Assembly: GCF_014203695.1 (NCBI RefSeq)
Contig: NZ_JACHJO010000007.1
Location: 236,395-300,394 of the forward strand
Direction of reading: 5' to 3'
DNA length: 64,000 nt
DNA from: Nocardiopsis algeriensis
GTDB taxonomy: Bacteria; Actinomycetota; Actinomycetes; Streptosporangiales; Streptosporangiaceae
Shown here: piece after piece, positions 1-16,000 of the stretch
Layout: every line of letters begins with the position of its first letter
Position numbering within the stretch: the stretch's first letter is position 1
The notes under the pieces: generated by a model
The model's input: the letters and a program-made list of their open reading frames with translations, nothing else
Database searches by the model: none
What the model was told of the DNA's origin: nothing
Translations under genes and position numbers: made by a program

Positions 1-377
1 TTTACCAGCTGCGCAGGTTCGACGAGGCCATCGACGCCCACACCCGCGCACAGCAGACCTTCCACCAGGTAGGGGACGCCCACCGCGAAGCGATGGCGTG
101 GACCAACCTCGGGACAGCGCTGCAACAGCTGCGCAGGTTCGACGAGGCCATCGACGCCCACACCCGCGCACAGCAGACCTTCCACCAGGTAGGGGACGCC
201 CACCGCGAAGCGATGGCGTGGCTCGGACTCGGTTTGGACCACGCGAACGCCGGAGCACGGGAGGAGGCGGTGAAAGCACTCTCTCAAGCCGTACCCCTGT
301 TCGAGGTCAGCGGCGACGACCACACCGCAGCAGCCGTGCGCGACCTGATCGCTCAGATCCAGGGGAACCCCGACTGA
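1..377 (+). CDS. Tetratricopeptide-repeat protein, C-terminal part
   Basis: Only the 3' end is in the window. The frame is open from base 3 and stops with TGA at 375-377. The translation is a series of TPR helix pairs (NLGTALQQLRRFDEAI, then HREAMAW), each unit 40 residues long, ending in a degenerate repeat with LGLDHANAGAREEAV and a short acidic tail. Proteins of this kind in actinomycetes often carry an N-terminal NB-ARC or regulatory domain followed by many nearly identical TPRs, but the N-terminus is outside the window, so its effector part is unknown. A first ATG at 93 is internal to a repeat and is not the true start. It converges on the PKS genes across a strong hairpin. Confidence 0.85.
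   Translation, partial: YQLRRFDEAIDAHTRAQQTFHQVGDAHREAMAWTNLGTALQQLRRFDEAIDAHTRAQQTFHQVGDAHREAMAWLGLGLDHANAGAREEAVKALSQAVPLFEVSGDDHTAAAVRDLIAQIQGNPD
6..221 (+). repeat. Perfect 120-bp-period direct repeat in the TPR gene
   Basis: Bases 6-101 are identical to 126-221 (96 of 96 by eye), giving a period of exactly 120 bp, or one 40-residue TPR unit. DNA identity including third positions points to recent duplication or gene conversion. The array probably continues upstream of the window. Confidence 0.9.
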
Positions 378-438
378 GCGGGTTCACCGAAACCCGGCTG
401 TGCGGCCTGTGCCCTGTGGCGAATCCGGCCCCCGGGGA

Positions 439-478
439 AGGCCCTGTCCGGTCCGCGGTGGCGGGCCGGACAGGGCCT
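439..478. terminator. Bidirectional terminator hairpin
   Basis: A perfect 13-bp stem (AGGCCCTGTCCGG / CCGGACAGGGCCT) with a 14-nt loop lies between the converging TPR gene and the last PKS gene. There is no long T tract, as is usual for actinomycete terminators. Confidence 0.8.
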
Positions 479-511
479 GTGCGGGCCCCGCCGGCCCGCC
501 GCCGGGTGGGG

Positions 512-3500
512 TCAGATGCCCCTCTCGGTGAGCCAGTCGTGGAAGAGGGCGCCGACCACGTCGACGTGGCCCTCCAGCATGGTGAAGTGGTCGCCCGGGA
601 CGCGCAGGACCTCGTGGTCCACCGCCCAGGTGAAGGACTCCAGCTCGTTGCCGTCGCGGTCGACGGTGGGCTGTTCGGGGCGCAGCTGCAGCACCGGGGT
701 GGACACCGGTCCGGGCGTCCAGTCGCGGAAGAGCCGCAGGTAGGCGCCCATCGCGGTGAGGCGGACGCCGTCCATGATGCCGATCATCTCGCCGCGCTCG
801 ACCACGCCGGTCTCGATGGTGGGCAGCCCCGAGACGTCCACGTCGGCGGGGGCGGGGGTGTCCATGAGCGCGGTCAGCACCGGGGCCTTCGCCTCGCCCC
901 GGGCTTGGAGGCGCTCCAGGCGCTCGACGACCGCGTGTGCGACCCAGCCGCCGGAGGAGCGGCTGACCAGGACGTAGGGCTCGCCCTCGGCGCAGGCGGT
1001 GACGGCGTCGGCGAGCACCTCGGCGACGGCGTCCACGGTGGCCGGGAGCGGCTCGCCGCCGGCGAAGCCCGGCTGGGCGATGACGTCCACCTTGCGCCTG
1101 CCGCGGATGTGTCCGGCGAAGCGCGCGAACTCCTGCACCCCCGAGATCATCAGGACCGACGGCAGGCAGATGAGGCGGGTGGCGGTGCCCTCCCGCGACA
1201 GGCGGACCGGGATGCGCGGCGCGCCGATGTCGTGGGAGCCGGTGAAGGCGGGCCGCATCCGCGAGGCCGACCACAGGAGGTCGATGCCCTCGGCGATGCG
1301 GCGCTGCTTGCAGGCGTCCACGAACAGCTCCACCAGGCCCTCGCCCGCCGTCGGTTCGGGCGCGGCGGCGCCCCCGGTCTCGGCGGTGCCGGACGTCTCC
1401 GCGTCCAGGTGGGCGGCGAGGTCGCGCGGGGTGGGGTGGGCGAAGGCCAGTCCGGCGGGCAGGCGCAGGCCGGTGGCCCCGCCCAGCTGGTTGCGCAGCT
1501 CCACGGCGGTGAGTGAGTCGAAGCCCATTTCCAGGAACGGGGTGTCGGCGTCGACCGCGGAGGCGTCGGCGTGGCCGAGGACCTCGGCGGTCCGGGCCAG
1601 CACGAACGTCAGCAGCAGCTCCTCCCGGCGTTCGGCGGGCGTGCGCGCCAGGGTGGCGCGCAGGTCCGCGGGGCCGGTGCCGGAGCTGCCCGCGCGGCGG
1701 CGGGGCGGGCGGACCAGTCCGCGCAGCATGGTGGCGACCTCGCCGGTGCGGGCGGCGCGGGCCCGCGCTCCGGCCAGGTCCATGGGCACCGGCATCAGGT
1801 GCGGGCGCCCGGAGGCGAGGGCGTCGTCCAGCAGCGACAGCCCGTGCTCGGTGGCCATCGGCCCGGCCAGGCCGAGGCGGGCGTAGCGGCTGACGGCCTC
1901 CTCGCCCAGGCGTGCGGTGACCTCGCCGCGCCGGTCCCACAGGCCCCACGACAGGGACACGGCGGGCAGTCCGCGGGCGCGCCGGTGGTGGGCGAGCATG
2001 TCCACGAAGGCGTTGGCGGCGCTGTAGTCGCTCTGGCCGGGGCTGCCGAGGATGCCCGCGGCGGAGGAGAACAGCACGAACGCGGACAGGTCGCCGGTGA
2101 GTTCGTGCAGGTGCCAGGCGGCGTCGACCTTGGGCCGGAGCACGTGGTCGACGCCCTCGGGGGTGATCGAGGTGAGCAGGCCGTCGTCGAGGGTGGCGGC
2201 GATGTGCACCACGGCGGTGACGCGGTGCCCGGCCAGGGCGGCGGCGAGCCGGTCGCGGTCGGCGGTGTCGCAGGCGGTGAGGACGGCGCGGGCGCCGAGC
2301 TCGGCCAGGCCGCTCTCCAGTTCGGCGGCGCCCTCGGCGTCGGGGCCGCTGCGGCTGAGCAGGAGCAGGTCGCGCACGCCGTGGCGGGTGACCAGGTGGC
2401 GGGCGATCTCGCCGCCCAGGGTTCCGGTGGCCCCGGTGACCACGACGGTGCCGTCGCCGAAGGACACCGGTTCGGCGGCGCGGGCGGTGCGGGCCAGACG
2501 GGGGGCGAGCAGGGTGCCGCCGCGTACGGCGAGCTGGTGGTCGCCGCCGGTCAGCGCGGTGACCAGGACGGGGGCGGTGCGGCCGGGGTCGTCGGTGTCG
2601 ACGGCGGCGAAGCGCCCCGGGTGTTCGTGCTCGGCGGCGCGGACGAACCCCCACAGGGGTGCGTGCGCGAGGTCGGGCACGTCCTCGCCGGGGCCGGTGG
2701 CCACCGCCCGGGAGGTGAGCAGGACCTGGCGGGCGGTCTCGGTGCGTTCGTCGGCGAGCAGCCGCTGGGCCTGGGCGACGGCGCGTCGGAGGGCGTCGTG
2801 CGCGTGGCCGGGTGCGAATTCGGACGGGGCGGACAGGAACGGCAGCAGGACGCGGTCGGGGACGGGCGCCCCCGCGTCGAGTGCGGCCAGGAGGGCGCCG
2901 GCGTCGGGGAAGGCGCGCACGGTGTGCCCGGCGGCGGTGAGGGCGGCGGCGGTGTCGAGCAGGTCCTCGCCCAGGACGGCCCACACCTGGCGTCCGGGTC
3001 CGGGTTCGGGCCGTGCCGGTACCCATTCGACGTGGAACAGGTCGTCGGCGGGGGCGGTCGCGCCGGGGTCGCCGGCCGGGGCGCGCAGCACGAGGGAGTC
3101 GACGGTGGCGACGGGGGCGCCGTCGGCGTCGGCGAGCGCCATGGCGACCTCGTCGGGTCCGGTGGGGCGCACGTGCACGCGCAGGCGGGCGGCTCCGGCG
3201 GCGTGCAGGCTGACGCCGTTCCAGCTGAAGGGCATGCGGACGCCGTCGTCGGGCATCCAGGGGGCGCAGCCGACGGCGTGCTGGGCCGCGTCGGACAGGG
3301 CGGGGTGCAGTCCGAAGCGCTCGGCGTCGGCGCGCAGCTCCTCGGGCAGGGTGATCTCGGCGTAGACCTCGTCCCCGTCGACCCAGGCGGCGGTGAGGCC
3401 GCGGAAGGCGGGGCCGTAGGTGTAGCCGATGGCGGCGAGCCGGTCGTAGAGGCCGTCGGCGGGGACGGGTTCGCCCGGTGGCGGCCAGGCGGTGAGGTCG

Positions 3501-6500
3501 CGTCCGGGCCGGTCGGGTTCGGGTGCCAGGGTGCCCGAGGCGTTGCGGGTCCAGGGGCGCCCGCCCAGGTCGGGGGCGGTGCCGGCGGGGCGGGAGGAGA
3601 TGGTGAAGGGTCGGCGTCCCTGGTCGTCGGCGGCCTCGACGGCGACCTGGAGCTGGACGGCGCCCTGCTCGGGCAGGACCAGGGGTGCCTGGACGACGAG
3701 TTCCTCCACGTGGGGGCTGCCCAGGCGGTCCCCGGTGTCGAGGGCCAGTTCGAGGAAGCCGGTGCCGGGCATCAGGGCGGTGTCCCCGGCGGCGTGGTCG
3801 GCCAGCCACGGGTGGCTCGTGCGGGAGATCCGGCCGGTGAACAGGGTGGCGCCGGTCTCGGCCAGGGGCAGGGCCGCGCCCAGCAGGGGGTGGTCCCCGG
3901 GCTCCAGGCCGGCGGAGGAGACGTCGCCGCCGGCGCGTTCGGCGGTGAGCCACAGGCGCCGCCGCTGGAAGGGGTAGGTGGGCAGGTCGACGAGCCCGGT
4001 CCCGCTGCCGAACACGGTGGTCCAGTCGACGGCGGCGCCGCCGGCGTGGGCGTGGGCCAGGGAGGTGAGGAAGCGCTCCAGGCCGCCCTCGTCGCGGCGC
4101 AGGGTCGGCACGGCGGTGGCCGCGGCCCCGGTCTCGGCGACGGTCTCGGTGACGGGGACGGTGAGCACGGGGTGCGCGCTGGCCTCGACGAACACGGTGT
4201 GCCCGTCGGCCAGGAGGGCCTCGGTGGCCTTCTGGAACAGGACGGGGCCGCTGAGGCCGGCGTACCAGTAGGCGGCGTCGGCGGGCCGGTCCAGGAGGCC
4301 GCCGGTGACCGGCGAGTAGAGGGGGATGCGCGGCGGGGCGGGCGCGATGTCGGCCAGGTCGGCCAGCAGCTGCTCGCGCACGGACTCGGTGCGGGGGATG
4401 TGGGAGGCCACGTTCGCCGAGAACAGGCGGGCCTTGACGCCCTCGGCGGTGAAGGCGGCCACGAGCCGGTCGACCGCGGCGTGGTCGCCGCCGACGACGG
4501 TGGTGCCGGGGCTGTTGACCACGGCCACGTGCAGGTCGCCGAACTCGGGCAGGCGCGCGCGGACCCGGTCGGCGCCGAGGGAGACCACGGCCATGGCGGC
4601 GTTGCCGACCAGGTCGAGGACGGCGGCGCTGCGCCGGGCGATCACCCGGGCCGACTCCTCCAGGGTCAGGGCCCCGGCGACGTAGGCGGCGGCGACCTCG
4701 CCCTGGGAGTGGCCGACGACGGCGTCGGGGTGCACACCGTGGGAGCGCCACACCTCGGTGAGGGCGATCATGACGGCCCACAGGACCTGGGGGACGACGT
4801 CGGCGCGGTCCGGGGGCGGGGTGCCCTCGCGGCCCAGGAGGACGTCGGTGAGCGACCAGTCGGTGTGGGGGGCCAGGGCGGTCTCGCACTCGGCGATCGC
4901 CTTGGCGAACACCGATACCTCGGCCATGAGCTGCCGGGCCATGCCCTCCCACTGGGAGCCCTGCCCCGGGTAGACGAACACCGTGCGGCCCTCGGCGGCG
5001 TGCCCGCGCACGGTGCCGGGTTCCCGGGCCCCGGAGGCGAGCGCGTCCAGGCGGGCCAGGAGGGTGTCGCGGTCGGCGCCGACGACGGCGGCCCGGTGCG
5101 GGAACGCGGTGCGCGCGGTGGCCAGGGTCCGGCCGACGTCGCGCGGGTCGAGGCGGGGGTCGGCGGCGACCCGGTCGCGCAGGCGGGCGGCCTGGGCGGC
5201 GAGGGCGTCGGCGCTGTGCGCCGAGAGCACCCACGGGACGGGGGTGCGGGGCGCGGTGAGGACCGCGCGGTCGCGCTCGGGGGCGGGGGCCTCGGGGGCC
5301 TGTTCGAGGACGACGTGGGCGTTGGTGCCGCTGGCGCCGAAGGCGGAGACGGCGGCGCGGCGGGGGCGGCCGGTCGCGGGCCAGGGCCTGGCCTCGGTCA
5401 GCAGCGACACCCCCGAGTTCCAGTCCACGTGCGGGGTGGGCTCGGTGACGTGGAGGGTGCGGGGCAGGACGCCTTCGCGCAGGGCCAGGATCGTCTTGAT
5501 CACGCCGGAGACGCCGGCGGCGCCTCCGGTGTGCCCGATGTTGGACTTGAGGGAGCCCAGCCACAGCGGTTCTCCCGCGCGGCCGCGGCCGTAGGCGGCG
5601 ATGAGGGCGTTGGCCTCGATCGGGTCGCCCAGGCGGGTGCCGGTGCCGTGGGCCTCGACGGCGTCGACGTCGGCGGGGGTGAGGCGGGCGTCGGCGAGCG
5701 CCCGCTGGATCACGCGCTCCTGGGCGGGTCCGCTGGGCGCGGTCAGGCCGCTGGAGGCGCCGTCCTGGTTGAGGGCGGCGCCGCGCACGAGGGCGAGGAT
5801 CCGGCGGCCGTGGCGGCGGGCGTCGGAGAGGCGCTCCAGCACGAGCATTCCGGCGGCCTCGCCCCAGCCGGTGCCGTCGGCGTCGGCGGAGAACGCCTTG
5901 CAGCGGCCGTCGGGCGACAGGGCGCCGTGGGCGTTGAAGGACACCCAGGGGGAGGTGTCGGTGTAGACGCCGGCGCCGCCCACCAGGGCCAGGGAGGACT
6001 CCCCCGCGCGCAGGGAGCGCACGGCCAGCGCGATGGCGGTGAGGGAGGAGGAGCAGGCGGTGTCGACAGTGACGGCCGGGCCGGTCAGGCCCAGGGTGTA
6101 GGAGACGCGCCCGGCGGCGACGGCGGGCATGCCGCCCAGGGAGCGGTAGGGGACGAGCTCGGCGGGCGACTCCTGCACGGGCGGGCCGTAGCTCTGCCCG
6201 ACCATGCCGACGAACACCCCGGCGGGGGTGGAGTGCAGGGAGGCGGGGACGATCCCGGCGTGTTCGAGGGCCTCCCAGGAGGTCTCCATGACCAGCCGGT
6301 GCTGGGGGTCCATGGCCAGGGCCTCGCGGGGGTTGATCCCGAAGAAGGCGGGGTCGAAGTCGCCCGCGCCGTCGAGGAAGCCGGCCGCGCGCACGTAGGT
6401 GCGCCCGGGGATGTCGGGGTCGGGGTGGAACAGGGTCTCCAGGTCCCAGCCGCGGTCGGTGGGGAAGGGGCCGAGGGCCTCGCGCTCCTGGAGGAGCAGG

Positions 6501-6667
6501 TCCCACAGGCCCTCGGGGGTGTCGGCGCCGGGGAACCGGCAGGCCATGCCGACCACGGCGATCGGCTCGTGGTCGCGCTGCTCCAGTTCCTCGACCCGGG
6601 CGTTGGCCCGGCGCAGGTCGACCGCCATCTTCTTGACCAGGTCGCGGAACTTGGTCTCGTTCGTCAT
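512..6667 (-). CDS. Type I modular PKS, last module with thioesterase (KS-AT-DH-KR-ACP-TE)
   Basis: 2051 aa. An N-terminal coiled-coil docking segment (residues 1-33) is followed by KS (about 34-460; active Cys205 in TACSSS, then AHGTGT and SNIGH), AT (about 565-870; GHSQGE with Ser654, and VASH at 753-756, a pattern linked to methylmalonyl-CoA), DH (about 925-1190; His958 and Asp1126), KR (about 1380-1640; LDD motif, Tyr1548, so a reducing B-type KR), ACP (Ser1718 in GFDSL) and TE (about 1800-2051; Ser1904 in SRSSGG, late His in GDHF). The DH motif reads [10 protein letters not shown], with Asp where Gly is usual. The TE nucleophile context is SRSSGG rather than GHSxG. The module should add one methylmalonate unit, make an alpha,beta-alkene and release the chain. 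It starts at ATG 6667, 37 bp after the preceding PKS gene. Confidence 0.95.
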   Translation of the reverse strand: MTNETKFRDLVKKMAVDLRRANARVEELEQRDHEPIAVVGMACRFPGADTPEGLWDLLLQEREALGPFPTDRGWDLETLFHPDPDIPGRTYVRAAGFLDGAGDFDPAFFGINPREALAMDPQHRLVMETSWEALEHAGIVPASLHSTPAGVFVGMVGQSYGPPVQESPAELVPYRSLGGMPAVAAGRVSYTLGLTGPAVTVDTACSSSLTAIALAVRSLRAGESSLALVGGAGVYTDTSPWVSFNAHGALSPDGRCKAFSADADGTGWGEAAGMLVLERLSDARRHGRRILALVRGAALNQDGASSGLTAPSGPAQERVIQRALADARLTPADVDAVEAHGTGTRLGDPIEANALIAAYGRGRAGEPLWLGSLKSNIGHTGGAAGVSGVIKTILALREGVLPRTLHVTEPTPHVDWNSGVSLLTEARPWPATGRPRRAAVSAFGASGTNAHVVLEQAPEAPAPERDRAVLTAPRTPVPWVLSAHSADALAAQAARLRDRVAADPRLDPRDVGRTLATARTAFPHRAAVVGADRDTLLARLDALASGAREPGTVRGHAAEGRTVFVYPGQGSQWEGMARQLMAEVSVFAKAIAECETALAPHTDWSLTDVLLGREGTPPPDRADVVPQVLWAVMIALTEVWRSHGVHPDAVVGHSQGEVAAAYVAGALTLEESARVIARRSAAVLDLVGNAAMAVVSLGADRVRARLPEFGDLHVAVVNSPGTTVVGGDHAAVDRLVAAFTAEGVKARLFSANVASHIPRTESVREQLLADLADIAPAPPRIPLYSPVTGGLLDRPADAAYWYAGLSGPVLFQKATEALLADGHTVFVEASAHPVLTVPVTETVAETGAAATAVPTLRRDEGGLERFLTSLAHAHAGGAAVDWTTVFGSGTGLVDLPTYPFQRRRLWLTAERAGGDVSSAGLEPGDHPLLGAALPLAETGATLFTGRISRTSHPWLADHAAGDTALMPGTGFLELALDTGDRLGSPHVEELVVQAPLVLPEQGAVQLQVAVEAADDQGRRPFTISSRPAGTAPDLGGRPWTRNASGTLAPEPDRPGRDLTAWPPPGEPVPADGLYDRLAAIGYTYGPAFRGLTAAWVDGDEVYAEITLPEELRADAERFGLHPALSDAAQHAVGCAPWMPDDGVRMPFSWNGVSLHAAGAARLRVHVRPTGPDEVAMALADADGAPVATVDSLVLRAPAGDPGATAPADDLFHVEWVPARPEPGPGRQVWAVLGEDLLDTAAALTAAGHTVRAFPDAGALLAALDAGAPVPDRVLLPFLSAPSEFAPGHAHDALRRAVAQAQRLLADERTETARQVLLTSRAVATGPGEDVPDLAHAPLWGFVRAAEHEHPGRFAAVDTDDPGRTAPVLVTALTGGDHQLAVRGGTLLAPRLARTARAAEPVSFGDGTVVVTGATGTLGGEIARHLVTRHGVRDLLLLSRSGPDAEGAAELESGLAELGARAVLTACDTADRDRLAAALAGHRVTAVVHIAATLDDGLLTSITPEGVDHVLRPKVDAAWHLHELTGDLSAFVLFSSAAGILGSPGQSDYSAANAFVDMLAHHRRARGLPAVSLSWGLWDRRGEVTARLGEEAVSRYARLGLAGPMATEHGLSLLDDALASGRPHLMPVPMDLAGARARAARTGEVATMLRGLVRPPRRRAGSSGTGPADLRATLARTPAERREELLLTFVLARTAEVLGHADASAVDADTPFLEMGFDSLTAVELRNQLGGATGLRLPAGLAFAHPTPRDLAAHLDAETSGTAETGGAAAPEPTAGEGLVELFVDACKQRRIAEGIDLLWSASRMRPAFTGSHDIGAPRIPVRLSREGTATRLICLPSVLMISGVQEFARFAGHIRGRRKVDVIAQPGFAGGEPLPATVDAVAEVLADAVTACAEGEPYVLVSRSSGGWVAHAVVERLERLQARGEAKAPVLTALMDTPAPADVDVSGLPTIETGVVERGEMIGIMDGVRLTAMGAYLRLFRDWTPGPVSTPVLQLRPEQPTVDRDGNELESFTWAVDHEVLRVPGDHFTMLEGHVDVVGALFHDWLTERGI

Positions 6668-6704
6668 TGCTTCTTCCGCTCTCGGGGGCGTCCGGTGGCC
6701 GGGG

Positions 6705-9987
<3,283 letters not shown>

Positions 9988-10001
<14 letters not shown>

Positions 10002-13000
10002 CAGCGGTCTCCTGTTCCCCCTCGTCCTCGCCGAAGGCGAGGTCCAGCAGCCCTTCCACGTCCATGTCGTCGATGCGGCTGCCGTCGGGGACCCCCTCGT
10101 CCCCGGCCGCCTCCTCGACCGTGTCGGGCCGGTACTCCTCCTGCCGAGGCAGGAGCATCCCCGCCACGAGGCGGGCCAGCGCCCGCGGCGTGGGATGGTC
10201 GAAGACCGCCGTGGCGGGCAGCCGCAGGCCCGTGGCCGCGCCCAGGCGGTTGCGCATCTCGACCCCGGTGAGGGAGTCCATGCCCAGTTCCTTGAAGGGC
10301 CGGTCCGCGGGGATGCCCGCGGCGTCGGCCTCCTGGCGGCCCAGGACCGCGGCGGCGCACACCCGCACCTCCTCCAGCAGCACCCGCTCGCGCTCGGCGT
10401 CGGGCAGCGCGGCCAGGCTCGCGGCCGACAGCGGCGGTTCCCCGCCGGCGTCCGCACCCTCCTGCGGCCGGCCGCCCGCGAGCTCGCCGAGGATCGGCAG
10501 CGCAGGGCCGTTCTCCGGGTCGAGCAGGGCGGGGACGGCCACCGCCTCGTCCAGGTACAGGGCGGCGTCCATGCGCGCCAGCGCCCGGTCCGTGGGCATC
10601 GGCAGGAGGCCGCCGCGGCCCAGCGCGTCCAGGTCGCCGCCGTCCAGGTGCCCGGTCATGCCGCTGGCCTGCCCCCACAGCCCCCAGGCCAGGGAGAGCG
10701 CGGGCAGTCCCCGCTCCCGGCGGTGGTGGGCCAGGGCGTCGCAGAACACGTTGGCGGCCGCGTAGTTGGCCTGCCCCGGGCTGCCCAGGGTGCCGGTGAT
10801 CGAGGAGAACAGCACGAAGGCGCCCAGGTCGCGGTCGGCGGTGAGCTCGTGCAGGTTCCAGGCGGCGTCCACCTTGGGCCGCAGCACGGTCTCCAGCTGC
10901 TCGGGCTCCAGGGACAGCACCGTGGAGTCGTCGAGCACACCCGCGGTGTGCACGACCGCGCCCAGGGGCCGGTCCAGGAAGTCCAGCAGGCGGGTCAGCT
11001 GGGCGCGGTCGGCGGTGTCGCAGGCGTGGACCTCCACGCGCGCGCCCAGGGCGCGCAGCTCCTCGGTCCGGGCGTCCTGCCCCTGGGCCCCCGCGCCGCT
11101 GCGGCTGACCAGGACCAGGTCGCGCACCCCGTACCAGGCCACCAGGTGGCGGGCCACCTGGTGGCCGAGCGTCCCGGTGCCGCCGGTGACGAGGACGGCG
11201 CCGTCGGAGGGGAAGGGCCTGGGCACGGACAGGACGGTCTTGCCGACGGTCTCGCCGCGCTGGAGCGACCGGAAGGCCTCCCGCGCGTCGCGCACGTCGT
11301 ACACCGCCAGGGGCAGGGGGCGCAGGCTCCCGGCGGCGAACAGGTCCAGGACGCGCTCCAGCATCTGGCCGATCCGCTCCGGGTCGACCTCGGGCAGGAC
11401 GAAGGACCGGTAGCCGCGTCCGGGGTGGTCGCGGGCCACCTCCTCCTCGTCGCGCAGGTCGGTGCGGCCCAGCTCCACGAAGCGGCCGCCGGCCCCGGCG
11501 CTGCCCCCGGGTCCGCGCAGCAGGCGCAGCGAGGCGTCCACGAACTCGCCCGTGAGGGAGTTGAGGACCACGTCCACGCCGCGTCCGCCGTTGGCCCGGC
11601 GCAAAGACTCCTCGAAGTCGAGGGTCCGGGAGGAGGCCAGGTGCTCGCGGGGCACCCCGTGCTCCTCCAGGACGTACCACTTGTGCGGGCTGGCGGTGCC
11701 GAACACCTCCGCCCCCATGTGCTGGGCGAGCTGGACCGCGGCCAGGCCGACACCGCCGGCCGCCGCGTGCACCAGGACGCTCTCGCCGGGGCGGACCGCC
11801 GCCAGGTCGACGAGTGCGTGGTAGGCGGTGAGGAAGACGACGGGGACGGCGGCGGCCTCCTCGAACGTCCACCCCTCGGGGATGCGGGCCAGGCGGCGCC
11901 GGTCGGCGACGGCCACGGGGCCGATCGCGGCACCGAACATGCCCGCGACGCGGTCGCCCGGCGCCATGTCGGTGACGAGGGGGCCGGTCTCCAGGACGAC
12001 CCCGGCGCCCTCCAGGCCGATCCCGTAGTCGTCCGGGATCATGCCGAGGCCGACCACGACGTCGCGGAAGTTGACGCCCGCGGCGCGCACCGCGACGCGC
12101 ACCTCGCGGTCGCCCAGCGGTGCCGCCGCCTCGGGGGCGGGCACCAGGGCCAGGTCGTCGAGCGATCCCGGGGCGCGGGTGGACAGCCGCCACAGCGGCC
12201 CGGGCGGCAGCAGTCCGCCGCCCTCGTCCGCCGGCACCAGGCGCGGCACCAGGACCCGGCCCGAGCGCAGCGCCATCTGGGGCTCGCCCGTGCCGACCGC
12301 GGCCGCCAGGATCCGGTGGGAGTCCTCGGAGCCGTCGGAGTCGACGAGCACGAGGCGGTCGGGGTGCTCGCGCTGGGCCGAGCGCAGGAGCCCCCACACG
12401 GAGGAGGCGGCCAGGCCGCCGAGCCGGTCCTCGGGGTGGGTGACCACCGAGCGCCAGGTGGTCAGCACCAGGCGGGCGTGGGCGGTGCGTTCGTCCTCCA
12501 GCCAGGAGCGCACGGTCTCCAGGGCCGAGCGCAGCCCCTCGCGCACGGCACCGGGCACGGGCTCGCCCTCGGCGTAGACGGCGCGGGCGGGCAGCTCGGC
12601 GTAGACCACGTCGGGCACGGGCGCGCCGAGGTCGAGGTCCTCGGGGGACGGCAGGTCGGCGGGGGCCTCGGGGGCGGGGTCGGGTACCGCCACGGTGTCC
12701 CACCTGAGGCGGTACAGCCCCGGTTCCTCGCCGGGCAGGGAGGGCATCGCGGCGGGGTCGACGGGGCGCATCGCCAGCTCGTCCACCGAGAGCACCGCGG
12801 TGCCGTCGCGGCCGCGCGCGGTGAGCCGGTAGCGGTCCCCTCCCAGGGGCCGGAGCACCACGTCGAGGGCGTCGGCCGGGGCGTCGGCGGCGAGGCGGAC
12901 CCCGCTCCAGGAGAACGGTGCCAGTGCGGCGGCCGCGTCTCCCGTCCCGTGGAGGAGGGCCGCGTGCAGCGCGGCGTCCAGGACCGCGGGGTGGGGTCCG

Positions 13001-16000
13001 GCGACGGGACCGGCGGCGGTGCCCTCGGGCAGGTCGGTGCGGGCCAGCAGCACACCGCCGGGGCCGCGGCGCACGTCGCTCAGGCCCCGGAAGGCCGGCC
13101 CGTAGGAGTAGCCGCGCCGCAGCAGGGCGGCGTAGGACTCGGCGGCGTCGAACCCGACCGGTTCGGCGGCCTCCCACGTCCACTCCTCCCGGGCCTCCCG
13201 TGCCGGGGCCTCGGCGGCCAGCAGGCCGGAGGCGTTGCGGACCCACTCCCCTCCCGGGAGCCGTGAGTGCACGGTCAGCGACCGGCCGCCGTCGGCGTCG
13301 GGGGCCGCCGCGGTGACCTGGAGGGTGACCGCGCCGCCGCGGGGCAGCAGCAGGGGCGCCTCCAGGGTGAGGTCGGTGACGACGGGCGCGCCCGTGCGGG
13401 CGCCCGCGTGCAGGGCGAGCCCCAGCAGCGCGGTGCCCGGGAGCAGGACGCGGCCCAGCAGGCCGTGGTCGGCGGTCCACGGGTGGTCGGCGGCCGAGAC
13501 CGCGCCGGAGAACACCGTGCTGCCGTCGGCCAGTTCCAGGCCCTCCTCGGAGACGAAGGGATCGGGCGCGTCCGCGGGCCGGGGCGGCTCGGCGGGTTCG
13601 GCCCAGTGCCGGCGCCGGTCGAAGGGCAGGTCGGGCAGGAGCACCGGGGCGCCCTCGTCGGCGACGCCCTCCAGGACCAGGTGGGCGTTGGTGCCGCTGA
13701 TGCCGAAGGAGGAGACCGCGGCCCGCCGGGGGCGGCCGGTGTCGGGCCAGGGCTCGCTCTCGGTGAGCAGCCGCACGCCGCTGCCCTCCCACTCCACCCG
13801 GGGGGTGGGCTCGTCGGCGTGCAGGGTGCGCGGCAGCCGGCCGTGGCGCAGCGCCTGCACGGTCTTGATGACCCCGGCCACGCCCGCGGCGGCCTGGGCG
13901 TGCCCGATGTTGGACTTGAGCGAGCCCAGCCGCAGCGGCTCGCCGTCGCGGCCCGCGCCGTAGACGGAGATGAGCGCCTTGGCCTCGATCGGGTCGCCCA
14001 GGCGGGTGCCGGTGCCGTGGGCCTCGACGGCGTCGATCTCGCCCGGCTCCAGCCCGGCGGCGGCCAGGGCGGCGCCGATGACCTGTTCCTGCGCCCTGGG
14101 GTTGGGGGCGGTCAGGCCGTTGCTGGCGCCGTCGGAGTTGACGGCGCTGCCGCGCAGCAGGGCCAGCACGGGGCGCCCGGCGCGGCGCGCGTGCGAGAGG
14201 CGTTCCAGGACGAGCACGCCCACGCCCTCCGCCCACGCGGTGCCGTCGGCCCCGGCGCCGAAGGCGCGGCAGCGGCCGTCGGGGGACAGTCCGCCCTGGG
14301 CCGAGAACTCCAGGAACATGCCCGGGGAGGACATGACGGTGGCGCCGCCGGCCAGTGCCATGTCGCACTCGCCCCGCCGGAGGGCCTCCGCCGCCTGGTG
14401 GATCGCCACCAGGGAGGAGGAGCAGGCGGTGTCGACGGTCAGGGCCGGGCCGGTCAGCCCCAGGACGTAGGCGATACGGCCGGAGGCCACGCTCGGGGTG
14501 GAGCCGGTGAGGCGGTAGCCGCCGTCGCCGCCCCGCTCGGGGTCGGCGAGGCGGGGCCCGTAGTCGCTCGCCATCATGCCGACGAAGACGCCCACCGGGG
14601 CGCCGCTCAGCTCCTCGGGGGTCAGCCCGGCGCGCTGGACCGCCTCCCAGGAGGTCTCCAGCAGCAGCCGCTGCTGGGGGTCCATCGCGTCGGCCTCGCG
14701 CGGGGAGATCCCGAAGAAGTCGGCGTCGAACAGGTCGGCGTCGTAGAGGAATCCGCCGCGGCGGGTGTAGGTGCGCCCGGGGACGCCCGGCTCGGGGTGG
14801 TAGAGGGCGTCCACGTCCCAGTACCGGTTGTCGGGGAAGTCGCCGGTGGCGTCGGTCCCCTCCTCCACCAGGCGCCACAGGTCCTCGGGCGAGGTCACGC
14901 CGCCCGGCAGGCGGCAGGCCATCGCGGTGATGGCGACAGGGTCGTCGTCGCGGCGCGGGCGCTCCGGGACGGGAGCGGACGGGGCCTGGACGGCCGGCCC
15001 GCCGGCGGGCGGGTCGTGCCGGGTGCCGACCGTGCGCGCCCCGGTCTCGGCGGCCAGGAGCTCGGCCAGCCCGGCGGGTGTGGGCACCTCGAACAGGGCG
15101 GTGTCGTCCAGCCTGACACCGGTCTCCTCCTCCATCGCGTCACCGAGTTCGAGCGTCATGATGGAGTCGAACCCCAGGTCCCGGAAGGCCCTGTTCTCCT
15201 CCCCCGGGCCGAGGGAGTCGCGCTCCAGCACGCGCGCGGTGTGCGCGCACACGAGTTCCAGGAGGGAGTCGCCGGAAGGGCCGGTCGCGGGTTCCGCCGG
15301 CGGGGGCGCGGAGGCGGCGCCCTGCACCGCCGCGTGTTCGGGCCAGTGGCGCCGGCGCTGGAACTGGTACGTCGGAAGGTCCGTCCTGCGGGCCCCGGTG
15401 TTCTCGAACAGCACCGGCCACCGGACGTCCGCCCCGGCGCTGAACGCCTTCGCCGCGGCCGTGAGCAGCTGCGCCTGGTCCCCCGCGTCCCGGAGCAGGG
15501 TCTCCTGCACGTGGCCGGACACGCCCGCCCGCTCCAGCAGGGCCCGGATGCTGTGGGAGAGCACCGGGTGCGGGCCGACCTCCAGGAAGATGCGCCGCCC
15601 GTCGGCGACGAGGGCGTCGACGGCGTCGGCGAACCGGACAGGGCTGCGCAGCGCCGAGTACCAGTACTCGGCGTCCAGCCGGGTCCGGTCCAGCTCGGCG
15701 CCGGTGAGCGTGGAGTAGAGGGGGATCCGCGGGGCCTGGCCGCGCACCTGGCCGAGGTACTCCTCCACCCGGTCCCGGATCTGCTCCACGTGCGGCGAGT
15801 GGGAGGCGTAGTCCACCTCGACGAGGCCCGCATGGACCCCCCGGTCCACGCAGTGGTCGACCGCGGCGCGGACCGACGCCGGGCTTCCCGACACGACCAC
15901 GGAGGCGGGTCCGTTGACCGCCGCCACGTGGAGGTCGTCGAACGTCGCGACCAGTTCCTCCGCCTCGTGCTCGGTGATCCCGAGCGAGGCCATGCCCCCG

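Noticed and set aside
384..6506. Alternative minus-strand frame over the last PKS gene
   Set aside because: Arg/Pro-rich translation without domains; the 512-6667 frame contains all PKS motifs.
13600..13720. The missing AT as a frameshift or a split gene
   Set aside because: KS and DH are in one uninterrupted frame and the KS end joins a recognisable post-AT linker. No AT motif (GHSxG, YASH or HAFH) occurs in another frame in the short junction.
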